Shown: one piece after another, positions 26,872 through 36,540 of the stretch
Layout of the letters: each line of letters begins with the position of its first letter
Position numbering within the stretch: the first letter of the stretch is position 1
Translations under genes and position numbers: made by a program
From: Hyphococcus sp.
GTDB taxonomy: Bacteria > Pseudomonadota > Alphaproteobacteria > Caulobacterales > Parvularculaceae
Assembly: GCA_028281665.1 (NCBI GenBank)
Contig: JANQJK010000017.1
Coordinates: 1 to 45,841, forward strand
Direction of reading: 5' to 3'
Length of the DNA stretch: 45,841 bases
The notes under the pieces: model-generated
Databases searched by the model: none
Told to the model about the DNA's origin: nothing
The model's input: only the letters and a program-made list of their open reading frames with translations

Positions 26872-28449
26872 GTGGACGCTGTTGAGACAAATCGAGCGAT
26901 AACCGGCCCGCGCCCCTTTGCGCTGCGGTTGACCGTTTGGCGCGTCGCCGCACTGATGGCGGCGGCGGCCGCGACGCTCTTTCTCCTTTTCCCGCTCGGC
27001 GTCGGGGCCGACTATCCGAACCATCTTGCCCGCGCATACATCGCAACCGCGATTGACGGGTCTGCGGCGCTCCAGCGCTATTACGAAATCGACTATAGTT
27101 TCGTGCCGAATTTTTCGATCGAGATGATCGTTCCGCGGCTTGAGCCATTGTTCGGACTTTACGGCGCCGGGGCGCTGATGGTGGCCATAAGTGTCGTCCT
27201 TGCGCCCCTGGCGGGCGTCGCCCTGTCGCGCACGCTTCACGGCGCCGCCGGGGCGTGGCTGCCGCTGTTGGGTTTTGCGGCGCTTTTCAACCGGAATCTC
27301 GAATTCGGCTTTGTGAACTTCCTTTTCGGACTAGGGCTCGCGCTTTTGTGCTTCTGCCTGTGGGTTCGGTTGAAGCCGGGCTGGAAACGCTCGGCGATCA
27401 TTGCCCCTGCGGCGGCGTTCGTTGCGGCTAATCATATTCTCGGCTTCCTGTTTCTTGGGTACATCGCCCTCCTGTGGGAGGGCTCGAAATACGCCTTCGG
27501 CGAGCGCGGACGGCTGACGCAGTTTATCCCGATGCTGATTATCCGGGACGGCGCCGCGTTCATGCCCGGCCTTTTCATGATCGCCTACGCCTTCGTGATC
27601 GCCGATGACGTCAGCACCTATACGGGCGAGATGGGCATGTGGACCCAGCGCATGACGGCGCTGACCGCCGGCTTCGGTTTCTTCAACTCAACGCTGTCCG
27701 TGGTCGCGGGAACCGTTGCGTTCGCGACATTGCTTGGCGGGCTTTACCTTGGCCTGCGCAAGGGCATTCTCCAGATTCACCGCGATCTCGCCGTCGTTGC
27801 GGCGGGGGTTTTTGTTCTCGTCCTGATCATGCCGACCCATCTGGCGGGCATCTGGGCGTTGCACTTTCGCTATGGCGGCGCGGCGCTGATTCTCGCGGCG
27901 GCGGCCTTACGGTTCACGAATCCGGGTGGCGCATGGAAGTCGGCGATGGTCTATGGGGGCGTCCTGGCGCTGCTCGCCGTCAACGGCGCAAGCCACGTCA
28001 TGCGCATTGATCGTTCCCAGCAGGAAATCCGGCAGGCCGTATCATCCCTGCCCGAGGGCGCCCGCGTGATCTCGGCGACCTCGCCCGATGTCGGGTTCGA
28101 GATCGGCGTTCACGCCCCGTCGCTGGCGGTGATCGAGGCGGACGCCTATATCCCGAACCTCTTTACGAACATCTCTGCCGTCGCCGTCAGGCCCGAAATG
28201 ACGGCCTTGCATAAGCCGCAGGGCAAGCCGCAGCTCGTTGAAACGTTGCGCGCCCGTCGCGCGACGCCGCTGCCGCCGGCGGAGAACGGGCGATGGTCCG
28301 AAACGTTTTATTACAGCTGGCCGGACCATTTCACGCACCTTCTCTACATGCGATTGCCGGACGAGCCGGGCGCCGGGCTTGAGGGTGTAACGGAGATCGC
28401 CAGCGGCGCGGATTTCGTGCTTTACGAGATTGACGGCGCCAAGCGTTAG
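26872..28449 (+). CDS. polytopic membrane protein, possible GT-C-type glycosyltransferase
   Basis: A 525-residue inner-membrane protein, with a GTG start at 26872 and CAGGA at 26859-26863. It has about ten to twelve hydrophobic segments and ends in a soluble C-terminal part (after about residue 390). The sequence GVGADYPNHLARAYI after the first span (about residues 43-57) puts an acidic residue and histidine in the first outside loop, as in GT-C glycosyltransferases that use polyprenyl-phosphate sugars. The NRNLEFGFVNFLFGLG repeat-like span and RYGGAALILAAAALRF are further features. I do not recognise a precise family. It starts 52 bases after the TIR-like gene in the same direction, so all three genes from 22721 may form a unit. 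Confidence 0.65.
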   Translation: MDAVETNRAITGPRPFALRLTVWRVAALMAAAAATLFLLFPLGVGADYPNHLARAYIATAIDGSAALQRYYEIDYSFVPNFSIEMIVPRLEPLFGLYGAGALMVAISVVLAPLAGVALSRTLHGAAGAWLPLLGFAALFNRNLEFGFVNFLFGLGLALLCFCLWVRLKPGWKRSAIIAPAAAFVAANHILGFLFLGYIALLWEGSKYAFGERGRLTQFIPMLIIRDGAAFMPGLFMIAYAFVIADDVSTYTGEMGMWTQRMTALTAGFGFFNSTLSVVAGTVAFATLLGGLYLGLRKGILQIHRDLAVVAAGVFVLVLIMPTHLAGIWALHFRYGGAALILAAAALRFTNPGGAWKSAMVYGGVLALLAVNGASHVMRIDRSQQEIRQAVSSLPEGARVISATSPDVGFEIGVHAPSLAVIEADAYIPNLFTNISAVAVRPEMTALHKPQGKPQLVETLRARRATPLPPAENGRWSETFYYSWPDHFTHLLYMRLPDEPGAGLEGVTEIASGADFVLYEIDGAKR

Positions 28450-28482
28450 GCTTCGCCAGTCGGGAACCGTCGGGGCGCCTTG

Positions 28483-29112
28483 CTACGCCGCCGCCTTTTT
28501 CTTCCGTTTACGGAATTGTCTGACCTTGTGCTCATTGCCGCAGGTCGCCATGGAGCACCAGCGTCGTTTCCCGTTCTTAGAGAGATCAAGAAACATCCAT
28601 TCGCAATGATCGCCGCCGCATGTCCTGAGACGATCGAGGCGCCCGCTCAACAGTAACTCTTCGGCCGCCTCGAAGATCAGCCGCATGGCGCGTTCGAGGG
28701 CCGGGGCGTCTTCCGTGCAGCGGCGGCGAAAGACGCCGTCCATTTGCTTGATACGGCAATGTTTCGCCGCGCGCACTTTCCACTCATTGAGGGTTTCAAG
28801 ATCTTCCGGCTTCGCGCGTTCCCCGGCGGCCGCCGCGCTGAAAACCCGGTACATGGCTTCGCGCAAGGCTGATGCGTCCCGATAAAACCTCGCCGCAAAT
28901 TTCGGGTCGCCCTCAATCTCAGCTTCGAGCATTTTCTGATCGTCGCCATAGAGAAGGCCCGCAATCGTCGCCCATTCGGCAAAACCCGCCGCCCCATCGA
29001 GCCGGTCGACCGGTTCGTCCCCCCAGCGCGATGCGGTGTTGACGAAGTCTAGGGCCGCATTGCCGCCGATCATGTCGGCCTCGGTCCAGCTGTAAGGAGA
29101 AAATTTCATCAT
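28483..29112 (-). CDS. CGNR zinc-finger (ABATE-type) transcriptional regulator
   Basis: A 209-residue protein. The N-terminal ABATE stress-response domain runs to about residue 130 and contains IGGNAALDFVNTASRWGDEP. The C-terminal treble-clef zinc finger has Cys pairs in LRTCGGDHCEWMFLDLSK and RRWCSMATCGNEHKVRQF, where CGNE is the CGNR signature (here with Glu for Arg). Such proteins are thought to be DNA-binding regulators. A TTGACG-N16-TATATT promoter lies upstream at 29170-29143 and is embedded in repeat operators, suggesting autoregulation together with the divergent small gene at 29238. Two adjacent ATG codons at 29112 and 29109 are both possible starts; no strong ribosome site is seen. 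Confidence 0.9.
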   Translation of the reverse strand: MMKFSPYSWTEADMIGGNAALDFVNTASRWGDEPVDRLDGAAGFAEWATIAGLLYGDDQKMLEAEIEGDPKFAARFYRDASALREAMYRVFSAAAAGERAKPEDLETLNEWKVRAAKHCRIKQMDGVFRRRCTEDAPALERAMRLIFEAAEELLLSGRLDRLRTCGGDHCEWMFLDLSKNGKRRWCSMATCGNEHKVRQFRKRKKKAAA

Positions 29113-29130
29113 GAAACCAGTAAAAATACG

Positions 29131-29190
29131 TTGACAGGTTACAATATAGGCTTAGGCTTGTAACCGTCAATAGCAAAATTGACAGTTACC
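29131..29190. promoter_or_regulatory. repeated operator TTGAC(A/G)GGTTAC between CGNR gene and small gene
   Basis: Three related units occur: TTGACAGGTTAC at 29131-29142 (plus), TTGACGGTTAC at 29170-29160 (minus) and TTGACAGTTACC at 29179-29190 (plus). GGTTACAA (29137-29144) and TTGTAACC (29158-29165) form an 8-base inverted repeat. These units cover the region between the divergent starts at 29112 and 29238 and include the minus-strand -35 element. They are a likely binding site for the CGNR protein, by position and symmetry. Confidence 0.65.
29143..29170 (-). promoter_or_regulatory. sigma70-type promoter for the CGNR gene
   Basis: TTGACG (29170-29165) and TATATT (29148-29143) are separated by 16 bases on the minus strand. 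The start would be near 29137, about 25 bases before the CGNR ATG. Both elements overlap the operator repeats. Confidence 0.6.
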
Positions 29191-29237
29191 AAATCAAGAT
29201 CCGGCCAACCGGACACATTGAAAAAGGAGAAACCCCG

Positions 29238-29327
29238 ATGTCGAATTCACCTGCATTTCTGCTGCAATTATCGGCGCTTATTTTCGTGCTGGTGTTGATC
29301 GGGCACACGGTCGCCAGCGCATTTTAG
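29238..29327 (+). CDS. 29-residue single-span membrane peptide
   Basis: A short frame with a strong ribosome site AAGGAG (29224-29229) 8 bases before the ATG. It encodes 29 residues, starting MSNSPAFLLQ and ending GHTVASAF, with one hydrophobic span (about residues 6-22). It is divergent from the CGNR regulator and shares its operator region. A good terminator follows at 29362-29393. The strong ribosome site, span-like composition and flanking promoter/terminator signals support a real gene, although no homologue is recognised and the codon count is too small for statistics. It could be a small regulatory or toxin-like membrane peptide. Confidence 0.6.
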   Translation: MSNSPAFLLQLSALIFVLVLIGHTVASAF

Positions 29328-29361
29328 GGCCCGCTGCGACATTAAAGCCCGCTCATACTGG

Positions 29362-29393
29362 ACGGCCCCGGCGATTGCGGCGGGGCCGTTTGT
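29362..29393 (+). terminator. rho-independent terminator after the small peptide gene
   Basis: ACGGCCCCG (29362-29370) and CGGGGCCGT (29381-29389) form a 9-pair stem with a 10-base loop, followed by TTTGTT. It closes the 29-residue gene. Confidence 0.75.
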
Positions 29394-29489
29394 TCACGAA
29401 GTATGACCGCGAACGACATAATTGCGAACCCAAAGCTTAACCGGCATCGACATAATCGAATATTTCCCCGGAGCGACGCGCCTAAACGG

Positions 29490-29518
29490 TTGCGGGGCAT
29501 TTAGACGGCGCCTATATC
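29490..29518 (+). promoter_or_regulatory. putative dnaK promoter
   Basis: TTGCGG (29490-29495), 17 bases, then TATATC (29513-29518). The segment CCTATATCC also fits the alphaproteobacterial heat-shock -10 pattern CYTATxT with GTTGCGGGG 13 bases upstream, so sigma32 or sigma70 use is possible. The rest of 29394-29674 (about 280 bases) holds no gene that I can see: this promoter, the hairpin at 29531 and the leader of dnaK. Confidence 0.5.
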
Positions 29519-29530
29519 CCGGCCGAAACG

Positions 29531-29553
29531 CGGGTGTCCTTTAAGGACGCCCG
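29531..29553 (+). promoter_or_regulatory. hairpin at the predicted 5' end of the dnaK leader
   Basis: CGGGTGTCC (29531-29539) pairs with GGACGCCCG (29545-29553) through a 5-base TTTAA loop, with one G-T pair. It would begin about 5-10 bases after the predicted start of transcription and could protect the 5' end or sense temperature. Confidence 0.5.
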
Positions 29554-29674
29554 GGTAACCTGTCTTGTTTAAACATAGGGGCTCGCCCGCCTCCGGCGCT
29601 TATCCGGCGCTGATATTTCGCGCTTATTGAAGGCCAGAGATCAAAAGGGCGGCCTGCTGGAAGGAGAAGAAAGT

Positions 29675-31615
<1,941 letters not shown>

Positions 31616-31622
31616 GGAACAA

Positions 31623-31650
31623 AAAGGGCCGCCATAACCGGCGGCCCTTT
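31623..31650 (+). terminator. terminator between dnaK and dnaJ
   Basis: AAAGGGCCGCC (31623-31633) pairs with GGCGGCCCTTT (31640-31650), an 11-pair stem with a 6-base loop. It probably lowers dnaJ expression relative to dnaK by partial termination. Confidence 0.75.
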
Positions 31651-31725
31651 CACCGCCAGGTCCTCTGAACGGGGAAACGGGCGGCGGAGGGGAAATATAA
31701 GAACCGTAAAGGTTGAGCGCGAATT

Positions 31726-32898
31726 ATGGCGCAGCAAGATTATTATGACGTTTTAGGAGTCGACCGCGGCGCTGACGCAGCCGCGATCAAATCCGCTTTC
31801 CGCAAACGCGCCATGCAATATCATCCGGACCGCAATGCGGATAATCCGGAGGCGGAGCAAAAGTTCAAGGAGCTCGGCGAAGCCTACGAGATCCTGTCCG
31901 ACGATCAAAAACGCGCCGCTTATGACCGTTTCGGTCACGCCGCCTTCCAGAATGGCGGCATGAACGGCGCCGGCGGTTTCGCCCGCGGCGCGGCCGGCGG
32001 CGCAGCCGGCGCCTTCTCCGACATTTTCGACGACATCTTTTCAGAGTTCATGGGCGCCCGGGGCGCCCGTCGCGGCGGTCCCGGCCGCGGCGCGGATCTG
32101 AAATACAATTTGTCGATCTCGCTTGAAGAAGCCTTCGCGGGCAAAAAGGCCGAGATCAAGGTTCCGGGCTCCGTCGCCTGCGAGCCCTGCAACGGCACCG
32201 GCGCGGCGCCGGGGTCGGGCCCGGTCGATTGCGAAACCTGCAAAGGCGCCGGCCGCGTGCGCGTGCAGCAGGGTTTCTTCACCATTGAGCGCACATGCCC
32301 CCACTGCCACGGGGAAGGCCGCACGATTGCCGATCCGTGCGACAGTTGCTCGGGCCAGGGCCGTGTCCGGCGCGAGCGCGCCCTCTCCGTCGACGTGCCC
32401 GCCGGCATCGAGGACGGCACGCGCATTCGCCTTTCAGGCGAGGGCGAGGCGGGCCCCCGCGGCGGACCGGAAGGCGATCTCTACATCTTCGTGCATGTGG
32501 ACGAGCATGATCTTTTCGAGCGCGACGGCGCCGATCTTTATTCCATGATGCCGATCCCCATGACCACGGCGGCGCTGGGCGGCGATTTCGAAACGCCGAC
32601 CATTGACGGCGGCCGGGTCAAAATCTCCGTGCCCGAAGGCGCCCAGACCGGCAAACGCTTCCGCGTGCGCGGACGCGGCATGAGCCAGCTCGACGCGTCG
32701 GGCCGGGGCGACATCCGCCGCCGCGGCGATCTCTTCGTCGAAATCCAGGTCGAAACGCCCACCGGCCTCAACGGCGAACAGAAAGAACTGCTCCGTCAGT
32801 TCTGCGAAGCCGGCGGCGGCGAGGCGGCCTGCCCGCAGTCCCGCGGCTTCTTCGAGAAGGCGAAAAACTTCTGGGATAATGTGACCGACGGACGGTAG
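31726..32898 (+). CDS. dnaJ: co-chaperone DnaJ (Hsp40, class A)
   Basis: A 390-residue class A J-protein that delivers substrates to DnaK and stimulates its ATPase. It has the J-domain (residues 3-68, with MQYHPDRN holding the essential HPD), a Gly/Phe-type linker ([16 protein letters not shown]), four zinc-finger repeats of CxxCxGxG type ([32 protein letters not shown]), and the C-terminal substrate-binding domains ([20 protein letters not shown]). All elements of a functional DnaJ are present. No strong ribosome site is visible before the ATG at 31726. An AT-rich patch follows the stop directly. Confidence 0.98.
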   Translation: MAQQDYYDVLGVDRGADAAAIKSAFRKRAMQYHPDRNADNPEAEQKFKELGEAYEILSDDQKRAAYDRFGHAAFQNGGMNGAGGFARGAAGGAAGAFSDIFDDIFSEFMGARGARRGGPGRGADLKYNLSISLEEAFAGKKAEIKVPGSVACEPCNGTGAAPGSGPVDCETCKGAGRVRVQQGFFTIERTCPHCHGEGRTIADPCDSCSGQGRVRRERALSVDVPAGIEDGTRIRLSGEGEAGPRGGPEGDLYIFVHVDEHDLFERDGADLYSMMPIPMTTAALGGDFETPTIDGGRVKISVPEGAQTGKRFRVRGRGMSQLDASGRGDIRRRGDLFVEIQVETPTGLNGEQKELLRQFCEAGGGEAACPQSRGFFEKAKNFWDNVTDGR

Positions 32899-33018
32899 AT
32901 AATATATTGAATAATATAGTATTTCCACATTTTTAGAAAGTTCGGCCGAAAAAGTGGAAAAATATAAGTAATTGAATTATATCTGTTTTCCACCTTTGTT
33001 TTGTTTTTGACCAAAGGC
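32899..33018. repeat. AT-rich patch with nested inverted repeats
   Basis: A short low-GC stretch begins at the dnaJ stop. TTTCCAC (32922-32928) is complementary to GTGGAAA (32954-32960). The same GTGGAAAA (32954-32961) is complementary to TTTTCCAC (32986-32993), and inside that hairpin ATATAA (32962-32967) pairs with TTATAT (32977-32982), giving 14 pairs with a three-base bulge. The palindrome TTCGGCCGAA is at 32941-32950. The middle strand can pair with either neighbour. It could be a terminator system, an operator array or the edge of inserted DNA. Confidence 0.6.
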
Positions 33019-33072
33019 ATGGAAAAGCTTTGAATAACAGAGAGTTATCTGGCGAGCAGCGGCGCATATCTG

Positions 33073-33966
33073 TTGCGCAAGATAGGCGCGTCGGAGCGAT
33101 CGCTGGGCCCTCGCAGTCCTGAAACACAGCAAATCTATGACGCGTTTGTCGCCGGCCGCGCAATCATTAAAGAGCGGATGAACGGCGTCGCCAAGCGGAT
33201 GGACGAGATGGCGCCGGTCAATCGTGCAATGGGGCTTGGACGGTTGCCAGTAACGCCGGCCCGCATACTCCGCGAATGCGATGCACGCAAATTACTTGGA
33301 GAACAGATATTTGTTGTCGGTACAAACGCACTCTACGCATACGAAGCGCTGGCGGGCGTTCATTTCGAAAGCGGCTTAGTCGCGACGGCGGACATCGACC
33401 TCCTGTTTGACGCCCGACGTAGAATGTCGGTGGTTGCGCGAGAAAAGCTGAATGAAAAAGGACTGATGGGCGTCTTGCAGCATGCAGACAAATCATTCGC
33501 GCCGCAGCGCAAGCGTGCGTTTCGCGCAATAAATAAAGATGGCTATCTTGTCGATTTTATTCGCCCTCAAGCAAAGAATGTTCTTGCCGATCAGAGACGC
33601 AGCGCCCTGAGCGATGATGAAAACGATCTTGAAGAGGCGGCGATCTTTGGCCTCGACTGGCTCATAAATGCGCCGAAAGTCGAAACGATTGTCATTGCAG
33701 AGAGCGGCATGCCGGCGCCGATTGTGGCGGTGGATCCGCGAGTCTACGCTTTACATAAGTTTTGGCTCGCCGAGCGGCCAGAAAGCTCACCCCTGAAAGC
33801 TGCGCGCGATCGTGCGCAGGCAGAGACTGTCGCGTCTCTTTCTATCGAATATTTAAACCTGGATTTTAATGGCGCCGACTTAGCGGCTTTGCCAAAGGCA
33901 ATGCGAAGCCTGCCACCCGGTTTCAAGGTTCAGAGAACACAAAGCGATCGTTTGCCGAACTGGTAG
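33073..33966 (+). CDS. nucleotidyltransferase-fold protein (GSU2403/NTP_transf_8-like), 5' truncated
   Basis: A frame of 297 residues from a TTG start. The centre resembles the GSU2403-type nucleotidyltransferase fold: FVVGTNALYAYEALAG (about residues 80-95) followed by VATADIDLLFDARRRM, with the DxD metal-binding pair, and later YLVDFIRP with a third acid. Family members usually have roughly 30-50 more residues at the N-terminus. The frame is open upstream to a TGA at 33031, and an ATG at 33019 with AAAGG precedes it in the same frame (M-E-K-L-stop). This suggests a truncated or decayed 5' end. Codon and base use are less GC-rich than the neighbours, a sign of transfer. It may be a toxin-like or defence-related enzyme, or a pseudogene. 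Confidence 0.65.
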   Translation: MRKIGASERSLGPRSPETQQIYDAFVAGRAIIKERMNGVAKRMDEMAPVNRAMGLGRLPVTPARILRECDARKLLGEQIFVVGTNALYAYEALAGVHFESGLVATADIDLLFDARRRMSVVAREKLNEKGLMGVLQHADKSFAPQRKRAFRAINKDGYLVDFIRPQAKNVLADQRRSALSDDENDLEEAAIFGLDWLINAPKVETIVIAESGMPAPIVAVDPRVYALHKFWLAERPESSPLKAARDRAQAETVASLSIEYLNLDFNGADLAALPKAMRSLPPGFKVQRTQSDRLPNW

Positions 33967-34587
33967 CTACCGTCCAACCGGCCTCAACCCCAGCAACACC
34001 GCCGCGCCGATCATCAGCCCACCGCCTATTTTGTGAAGCCGTTCGCGGGCCGCGCCTTTAACGCGTTCGCCGATCCATCCCGCGCCGCTGCCGTAGAGCA
34101 TGAGCATGAAGCCGTCCATGGCGATGTAGGTGGCCGACAGGATCGCGAATTGCGGCCAGAACGCCGCGTCGGCGGAAATGAATTGTGGGAACAGGGCCGC
34201 GAAGAAGACGACCGCCTTGGGGTTGGATGCCGACGTGATGAAGCCTTGCAGCCAGAGGCGCTTAAGGCTTGAGCGTTTCGCGGCTTGCCTTTCCCCGCCG
34301 CCATTCTTGCCGAAGACCATCCTGAGGCCGAGAAACAGAAGATACGCAACGCCCGCCCATTTGATGACCGTCAGCGCGTTCTCAAACGCTGCGATCAGCG
34401 CCGCCAGACCGAGGCCGGCGAGAAGCATCTGAAAAAAGTTCGCCGTCAGGTCTCCCGCCGCGGTGGCGATGGATCGGTGAAAGCCGTGGGCCAGGGAATT
34501 CGACAGCATCAGGAGCTGGCTCGGTCCCGGCGTCGACATCATCGCGGCGACGGCGGCCACATAAAGCAACCAGATTTCTATGGTCAT
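33967..34587 (-). CDS. LysE/RhtB family amino-acid exporter
   Basis: A 206-residue inner-membrane protein with about six spans. The family signature near the N-terminus is seen in AAMMSTPGPSQLLMLSNSLA (about residues 14-33), followed by GFHRSIATAAGDLTANFF. The later LWLQGFITSASNPKAVVFF block is also typical. Such proteins export lysine, homoserine, threonine or similar compounds; the substrate is not readable here. Its stop codon directly abuts the stop of the convergent nucleotidyltransferase-fold gene with no base between them, so no terminator separates them. Confidence 0.9.
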   Translation of the reverse strand: MTIEIWLLYVAAVAAMMSTPGPSQLLMLSNSLAHGFHRSIATAAGDLTANFFQMLLAGLGLAALIAAFENALTVIKWAGVAYLLFLGLRMVFGKNGGGERQAAKRSSLKRLWLQGFITSASNPKAVVFFAALFPQFISADAAFWPQFAILSATYIAMDGFMLMLYGSGAGWIGERVKGAARERLHKIGGGLMIGAAVLLGLRPVGR

Positions 34588-34734
34588 CCTCGCAACTCCT
34601 GCTGGCTGGCGACCTGCGCACTATAACGGGGGCTTTGCGCAATATGCGAGCGGCAAAAACGACAAAAACTCCCGTCAAGACTCGCCAAGACGAAAATCTC
34701 GGCATAGCGTTTCGCCTGTAGTTTGTATCGCACC

Positions 34735-35241
34735 ATGCCAGACGAGACGTACACCAAATACTCAAAGGCGCTCGCTTTTCGGCGCATTGCTGCGGAGCGC
34801 GACGCGGCGCTGCTCATCCGCTTCGGTCGCGATCTCTACCGCGCAAGTCTTGGCCGCGAAGACGCCTTTTACCGTGATTACGGCCGCTACGGCGTCAACT
34901 TTCCCACATGGATTGCGTCCTGCACCGCGGCCAGTCCCGCCTTTGCGCAATTCCTTGAGGAAGACGGCGAGGCGATCGGCCTCGTGGTTCTGGGCTGCGA
35001 CGAGCGCGATCCGTCGATTGGTCGCGTCCATCATTTCTACATAAGGCCCGATCATCGCGGGCAGGGTTTCGGCGGCGTGCTGGATGATTACGCCCGCGAT
35101 GCGCTGAAAGACGCTGGGGCGTCGCTCGCGCGGCTCAACGTCACGGCGCGCAACGCCCGCGCGATCCGGTTTTATCAGGGCCAGGGCTGGGAAGAGAAAG
35201 CGCGCCGCGGCGGGCTGATTTTCATGGAAACGCGCCTGTGA
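34735..35241 (+). CDS. GNAT family N-acetyltransferase
   Basis: A 168-residue protein with the GNAT fold. Acetyl-CoA is bound at the R/QxxGxG/A loop, seen as RPDHRGQGFGGVLDDYARD (about residues 104-122), preceded by VHHFYI and followed by the LNVTARNARAIRFYQGQGW pattern of strand 5 and helix 4. It moves an acetyl group from acetyl-CoA to an amine; the substrate is unknown. The ATG at 34735 is preferred over a TTG at 34723. The next gene starts with a GTG overlapping its stop (GTGA), so the two are translationally coupled. Confidence 0.9.
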   Translation: MPDETYTKYSKALAFRRIAAERDAALLIRFGRDLYRASLGREDAFYRDYGRYGVNFPTWIASCTAASPAFAQFLEEDGEAIGLVVLGCDERDPSIGRVHHFYIRPDHRGQGFGGVLDDYARDALKDAGASLARLNVTARNARAIRFYQGQGWEEKARRGGLIFMETRL

Positions 35242-35609
35242 ACGCATCCGCGCCGGCGGACGATGATGAACGCGACCGGATTTATCTGCTGGCGCCCGGC
35301 TTTGTTGGTGACGACGGCGAGCGGCAATATTGCCCCGAATGCGCCGAGGTCTGGGGCGTCCTCAATTACTTTCCGGCGATCCGCGAGGCGCTCCACATTA
35401 TCTATCAGCCGATCGATCACCCCCGCCCGCAACTGGTCGCGGCGCTGGGCGAGGGCGAGTGGAACTGCCCGACCCTGATCCTCGCCGGGGATGTCGATGT
35501 TGGGCCGCATGCGGCGGTTCGCGAGGCGAATGGCGTGCGGTTCCTGGATAACGCCCGCGACATCGGAAAATACTTCGCCTATCGATACGGGACGCCCCTG
35601 CCCCGGTGA
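35238..35609 (+). CDS. DUF3088 family protein
   Basis: A 123-residue protein from a GTG at 35238 that overlaps the GNAT stop. It looks like the DUF3088 family, with a thioredoxin-like fold lacking a full active site: the strand DRIYLLAPGFV, the cysteine pair in QYCPECAEVWGVL (about residues 30-42), YFPAIREALHIIYQPIDHPR, and a C-terminal helix FLDNARDIGKYFAYRYG. Function is unknown. No signal peptide. Its coupling to the GNAT gene suggests a shared role, but this is inference. Confidence 0.75.
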   Translation: MNASAPADDDERDRIYLLAPGFVGDDGERQYCPECAEVWGVLNYFPAIREALHIIYQPIDHPRPQLVAALGEGEWNCPTLILAGDVDVGPHAAVREANGVRFLDNARDIGKYFAYRYGTPLPR

Positions 35610-35697
35610 TGACACATCCGTGATTGACGCCGACGTGATTTTCGCCCGATCGGCGCGCGCCGTAATCTCCGCAGCCAGTCAGCACGGGATCAGTTCA

Positions 35698-36453
35698 ATG
35701 TTGAAACCAATTGCCTTGGCCGCAATTGCCACGGCCGCTGCGTTGTCTTCGGGCTTCGCCGCTGAGCACAAAACATCGTTCGAGGCGGCGCAGGAAAAAC
35801 TGCGCATTCTAATCGACAGCAACGAACGCCCGACGAAACAAAAGGCGCGCGACCAGTATCGGCGCCTGTTCGAAACGTTGACGTTCTGCGGCGTGGAACC
35901 GGACATGACCGTCGTTGAGGTCTGGCCCGGCGGCCAGGGCGCATGGTATCGCCGCATCATTGAGCCCTTCGTGGCAAACGGCGGCGGCGCCTATCATCCC
36001 GTTTCAGGCCGCAGCGCTTTTCCGGACGCAGTCGAGGGCGTTCCCTATGGCGAGGCGGACATGGTCTTCGTCTTCCGCGCCCACGGCTTCATGATTTACG
36101 ATGAGCCGGCGCAGACCCACGTGAACGCGGTTTTCAACATGCTGAAACCCGATGGCGTCCTTTGCATTGTCGATCATGCGGGCGATGAAAATATTCCTCA
36201 GGACCCGGAAGGAAAGAACGGCTACGTCAATGAGAGTCATTTCCGCAATCTTGCGGAAACCGCCGGGTTCGTTTTCCTTGCCGCATCGGACCATAATCGC
36301 AATCCGAAAGACACGAAGGACCATCCGCGCGGCGTCTGGTCCCTGCCTCCGTCCCTGTCGCGATCCCTGCCCGGCACGCCGGAACGAAAGAAATATCTGA
36401 CGATCGGCGAAAGCGACCGGTTTGCGCATAAATACTTCAAGCCCGCCGAATAA
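35698..36453 (+). CDS. exported SAM-dependent methyltransferase-like protein
   Basis: A 251-residue protein of the class I methyltransferase fold with a signal peptide (MLKPIALAAIATAAALSSGF, cleaved near AAEH). Motif I is TVVEVWPGGQGAWYRRI (about residues 67-83), and the fold continues through EADMVFVFRAHGFMIYDE and the post-motif MLKPDGVLCIVDHAG. This fits the predicted methyltransferase group COG4798. The export signal is odd, because SAM is cytosolic; the protein may be membrane-retained or non-catalytic. An in-frame upstream start at 35491 would add 69 residues and hide the signal peptide, so I reject it. Ribosome site is weak. Confidence 0.82.
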   Translation: MLKPIALAAIATAAALSSGFAAEHKTSFEAAQEKLRILIDSNERPTKQKARDQYRRLFETLTFCGVEPDMTVVEVWPGGQGAWYRRIIEPFVANGGGAYHPVSGRSAFPDAVEGVPYGEADMVFVFRAHGFMIYDEPAQTHVNAVFNMLKPDGVLCIVDHAGDENIPQDPEGKNGYVNESHFRNLAETAGFVFLAASDHNRNPKDTKDHPRGVWSLPPSLSRSLPGTPERKKYLTIGESDRFAHKYFKPAE

Positions 36454-36494
36454 TCGCCGGCTTTTACTGCTTCCTCGACAAGCGCGCCAAATTT

Positions 36495-36512
36495 CGGGAA
36501 ACAGGTTTCCCG
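36495..36512. promoter_or_regulatory. 7-bp stem hairpin before the DUF2339 gene
   Basis: CGGGAAA (36495-36501) pairs with TTTCCCG (36506-36512) around a CAGG loop, in the 87-base gap after the methyltransferase gene. A GAGGAGG ribosome site (36524-36530) follows. It may be a weak terminator for the upstream gene or a leader structure. Confidence 0.4.
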
Positions 36513-36540
36513 TGGGTGCGAAAGAGGAGGCGCGGCGCAA

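Noticed and set aside
32899-33018. A CRISPR-like repeat block in the AT-rich patch.
   Set aside because: The repeats are inverted and only 7-14 bases long, without regular spacers.
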